A DNA stretch of 64,000 bases from Nocardia flavorosea (GTDB lineage: Bacteria > Actinomycetota > Actinomycetes > Mycobacteriales > Mycobacteriaceae), in the NCBI RefSeq assembly GCF_015477805.1, contig NZ_JADLQL010000008.1:1-64000 (forward strand). Reading direction: 5' to 3'. A program made the translations under genes and the position numbers. Of the stretch, positions 61,537 to 64,000 are shown one piece after another (positions within the stretch are counted from its first letter, which is position 1; each line of letters opens with the position of its first letter). The notes beneath the pieces are model-generated. The model was given only the letters and a program-made list of their open reading frames with translations. It searched no databases and was not told the origin of the DNA.

Positions 61537-63033
61537 TCAGTGCGCGAGCACCGGTTCCCCCTCGGCGGGAGCGGGCAGGGTGGACGGCAACAGCACCGCC
61601 ATCACCACCGCGCCGAGCACGAATACTGCTGCGGCCCAGGCGAAGCTCGTGGTGTAGCTTTCGATGGCCGATTGCGCGACGGTGATCCGGTCCGGCGTCC
61701 GCCCGGCCAGGTAATCGCCGGCCGCCGAGGCCGCGATCGTGCTCAGCAGCGCGGTGCCGATCGACCCGCCGACCTGCTGACTGGTGTTGATCATCGCAGA
61801 GGCGACACCGGCGTCATCGTGCCGCACCCCGGCGGTGGCGCTCTGGAACGCCGTCGACATCGCGGCGCCGAGGCCGAGGCCGAGCAGGATCAGGCCGGGC
61901 AGGATATGGGTGGTGTAGCCGGTATCGAGCCCGATCCGGGTCAGCCAGGCCATACCGAGCGCGGCCAGCGCGAACCCGCCGCTGACGGCCACCTTGGGGC
62001 CGATCTTCGGCAGCAGCAGCGACGGTGTCGTGGTGGACGAGACGACCATCCCGGCGACCATCGGCAGGAACGCCACCCCGGTCATGATCGGTGAATAGCC
62101 CAGCGTCAGCTGCATGTAGTAGGTGAGGAACAGGAAGATCGCGAACATTCCGATGCCCATCACGAATACCGCGAGGTAGGCGCCGCCACGGGTGCGGTCG
62201 AGCACGATACGCAGTGGCAGCAGCGGATGCGCCACCCGCGTTTCGAGCCAGACGAACAGTGCGAGCAGGGCCGCGCCGCCGACCAGGAAGGCGAGCGTCG
62301 CCGCATCGGTCCAGCCGTCGCTTTCGGCGTGGGAGAAGCCGTAGACGATCGCGAACAGGGCGGCGGTGACCACGGCCGTCCCCGGAATGTCGAGTTTGGG
62401 CCGGGTGCCGCCGGCATGCCGGGCCAGCAGCAGGACCGCGCCGACCAGCGCGACCGCCGCGAAGATCAGGTTCACGAACATCACCCACCGCCAGGACGCC
62501 CATTCGGTGAGCGCACCGCCGAGCAGCAGGCCGATGGCTCCGCCGGTTCCGGCGACGGCGCCGAAGATACCGAAAGCCTTCGCCCGTTCGGAGGGTTCGG
62601 TGAAGGTGACGGTGAGCAGGGACAGCGCCGCCGGTGCGAGCAGTGCGCCGAAAACGCCTTGGCCGACGCGCGCGGCGACCAGCATTTCGAAGTTGGCGGC
62701 CGCGCCGCCGACGGCGGAGGCCACCGAGAAGCCGAGTAGGCCGATGATGAAGGTGTTGCGCCGGCCGAACAGGTCGCTGAGCCGGCCGCCGAGCAGGAGC
62801 AGGCTGCCGAAGGCCAAGGCGTAGCCGGTGATCACCCACTGCCGGCTCGCATCGTCGAATCCGAGGTCGTGCTGGGCCTGCGGCAGCGCGATGTTCACCA
62901 CGGTCGCGTCGAGCACGACCATGAGCTGGGCGACGCCGAGGACGGCGAGAACCCACCATCGCAGTGCATGTGATCCACGCCTGCCGGACGGTTTTTCCTG
63001 CGCGGATGGGCCGCGTTCGAACGTGGTGGTCAT
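61537..63033 (-). CDS. DHA2-type MFS transporter
   Basis: A 498-residue transporter with 14 hydrophobic segments. Signatures are VVLDATVVNIALPQAQHDLGF in helix 1, GGRLSDLFGRR (motif A) and GAIGLLLGGALTEWASWRWVMFVN (motif C). The N-terminus is hydrophilic and basic. Likely proton-driven drug efflux. It is divergent from a TetR gene with palindromic sites between them, the classical efflux pump/repressor arrangement. AAGGGGCG precedes the ATG. Confidence 0.9.
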   Translation of the reverse strand: MTTTFERGPSAQEKPSGRRGSHALRWWVLAVLGVAQLMVVLDATVVNIALPQAQHDLGFDDASRQWVITGYALAFGSLLLLGGRLSDLFGRRNTFIIGLLGFSVASAVGGAAANFEMLVAARVGQGVFGALLAPAALSLLTVTFTEPSERAKAFGIFGAVAGTGGAIGLLLGGALTEWASWRWVMFVNLIFAAVALVGAVLLLARHAGGTRPKLDIPGTAVVTAALFAIVYGFSHAESDGWTDAATLAFLVGGAALLALFVWLETRVAHPLLPLRIVLDRTRGGAYLAVFVMGIGMFAIFLFLTYYMQLTLGYSPIMTGVAFLPMVAGMVVSSTTTPSLLLPKIGPKVAVSGGFALAALGMAWLTRIGLDTGYTTHILPGLILLGLGLGAAMSTAFQSATAGVRHDDAGVASAMINTSQQVGGSIGTALLSTIAASAAGDYLAGRTPDRITVAQSAIESYTTSFAWAAAVFVLGAVVMAVLLPSTLPAPAEGEPVLAH

Positions 63034-63059
63034 CTCGCCCCTTAGAAGAATGAATTATC

Positions 63060-63115
63060 CGGAGAAGGCTCTCCGCTTACCTGAACGCTAACACAATAAC
63101 GGAGATGGTGGCTCC
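63060..63115. promoter_or_regulatory. Two GGAG-CTCC inverted repeats
   Basis: CGGAGA/TCTCCG (63060-63075, 4-base centre) is a perfect inverted repeat. A second, looser copy GGAG-N7-CTCC lies at 63101-63115. They are 27 and 68 bases from the exporter start and sit between it and the TetR, so they probably are its operators. Confidence 0.6.
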
Positions 63116-63145
63116 ACTTAATCCCGGCGTTGATAGACTGCGACT

Positions 63146-63826
63146 GTGAAACCCGCCACGGCCTTGCGTAAACGGCGGCTGCGCGCCGATGCCGTCCGCA
63201 ATCAGCAACGCATCGTCGAGGCCGCCCGTGAACTGTTCGCCGACCGCGGCCTCGAGATCTCCCTGGATGACGTGGCCGAACGCGCGGGCGTGGGAGTCGG
63301 CACCGTCTACCGCCGGTTCGCCGGCAAAGCCGAACTGATCTCCCAGGTCTTCGAACACCACCTCGGCGAATTCGCCGAGGCCGCCGAGACGAGCGCGCAC
63401 CACCCCGACCCGTGGCTCGGCCTCGTCGAGTTCGTCGAATACGCCTGCCGCCATCTGGCGATCAACCGCGGATTCAGCGAGGTGATCCTCGAACTCGATC
63501 TCGATACCGAACGCTTCCACCGCATGCGCGACCGGATCAAACCGGCGGTCGCCGCCATCGTCGAGCACGCCCGGGCAGCGGGCGTGCTGCAACCCGATAT
63601 CGAACCGTCGGATCTCTTCGCGATGATCCACATGGTCGACGGGCTCGCCGAATTCGCCAAACCGATCAATCCCGAGGTCTGGCGGCGCTATCTGGCCATC
63701 ACCCTCAACGGCATTCGCGCCGATACCGTCGCGCGCCGGGACTTACCGGTTCGCGCACTCACCGACGACGAGGTGGACCGGGCCAAAGCCGCCCGCACAG
63801 CCCCCTGCGCCGGTCGCCGCCGCTGA
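63146..63826 (+). CDS. TetR family regulator
   Basis: A 226-residue repressor starting at GTG 63146, with TAGACT (63134-63139) 6 bases upstream, so a leaderless transcript is likely. The helix-turn-helix covers about 15-65 (RGLEISLDDVAERAGVGVGTVYRRFAGKAELISQVF). The ligand domain has YACRHLAINRGFSEVILELDL. It is divergent from the MFS transporter, which it probably represses until drug or substrate binds. Confidence 0.9.
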   Translation: MKPATALRKRRLRADAVRNQQRIVEAARELFADRGLEISLDDVAERAGVGVGTVYRRFAGKAELISQVFEHHLGEFAEAAETSAHHPDPWLGLVEFVEYACRHLAINRGFSEVILELDLDTERFHRMRDRIKPAVAAIVEHARAAGVLQPDIEPSDLFAMIHMVDGLAEFAKPINPEVWRRYLAITLNGIRADTVARRDLPVRALTDDEVDRAKAARTAPCAGRRR

Positions 63827-63907
63827 CGGCTCGCCGAGCCGTATCACTACCCCGGCCGATAGTTCACGAAGCGTGCGGGAGCGGCACACCCGGCCGGATC
63901 CGCCCGC

Positions 63908-64000
63908 CTATTCGGCGTCGAGATCGTCCAGCAGTTCCACTGCGGCGCGAGCGTATTCGCCGATCCACCGGTCGTAGATGCGTTTGATCGGCATCGGCGC
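63908..64000 (-). CDS. 3' end of an ArsR-like regulator gene
   Basis: Only the last 30 codons are inside the window (PMPIKRIYDRWIGEYARAAVELLDDLDAE and stop). The RxIYDRWIGxYAxxAVELLDxLD ending is typical of actinobacterial ArsR-type winged-helix regulators of the SRPBCC-linked type. The start lies beyond the window edge. The 81 bases to the TetR stop contain nothing else. Confidence 0.5.
   Translation of the reverse strand, partial: APMPIKRIYDRWIGEYARAAVELLDDLDAE

Noticed and set aside
1..64000. tRNA, rRNA or riboswitch genes
   Set aside because: None of the recognisable conserved sequences or cloverleaf patterns was found by eye; short ones could be missed without a covariance search.

Overview
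The window looks like a chromosomal stretch from a high-GC actinomycete of the Nocardia/Rhodococcus/mycobacterial group. The signs are strong G/C third positions, many TetR, MarR and GntR regulators next to P450s and acyl-CoA enzymes, a CYP125-type steroid P450, a FurA-catalase pair, a type VII secretion substrate operon, and several genes that appear to be read from leaderless transcripts. No rRNA, tRNA or CRISPR array was recognised.

Layout. 1-2.6 kb: a 17-bp tandem repeat array ending in a hairpin, then small exported proteins. 2.7-9.6 kb: a lipid/CoA catabolic block with an SDR, a TetR-thioesterase pair, an acyl-CoA dehydrogenase, a P450 with degenerate motifs and an APH-fold kinase. The kinase plus dehydrogenase resemble the two halves of ACAD10/11. 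9.9-15.8 kb: an orphan FitA-like antitoxin, a TetR/redoxin/YHS locus, a MocR regulator whose start codon overlaps that of a divergent DMT exporter, and a Nudix protein. 15.8-16.8 kb: a decay zone with remnants of a DapB-like dehydrogenase and a MarR regulator meeting at a scar. 16.8-31.8 kb: a DUF574 methyltransferase and PAS-GGDEF protein, a TetR with matching operators and an SDR-hydrolase fusion, an MFS exporter, an O-methyltransferase, an esterase, an APH(6)-like kinase, an AraC regulator, a P450, a minisatellite, and a GntR/FAD-amine oxidase pair sharing two inverted repeats.

32-39.8 kb is a conflict (defence) island and the most unusual part. It holds a SLATT membrane effector with a SLOG sensor and a tiny upstream ORF. 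Divergent from these is a TIR domain fused to a NagB-like sugar-phosphate isomerase domain, overlapping a PfkB kinase. Next come a decayed XRE regulator, a UvrD-type helicase lacking its Walker A half, and a DUF262 protein coupled to it. The left edge appears to have truncated a small Cys-rich housekeeping gene. 39.9-42.3 kb: a four-gene operon with an EspC-like protein, a WXG-motif protein and two small membrane proteins, a possible T7SS effector/immunity set.

42.7-54.3 kb: an AGCS symporter, a glycosidase-like propeller protein, katA with furA and its Fur box, a CYP125-like P450 with TetR, a questin-oxidase-like enzyme divergent from its MarR, a DUF1540 protein followed by a 7-bp repeat array, and a solitary solute-binding lipoprotein. 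54.5-64 kb: an ATP-dependent DNA ligase, an NPCBM protein, a DEAD-box helicase, an SRPBCC protein, an epimerase with a 21-bp repeat upstream, a DHA2 exporter divergent from a TetR, and the 3' end of an ArsR-like regulator. Functional assignments rest on motif recognition by eye; no database search was run.
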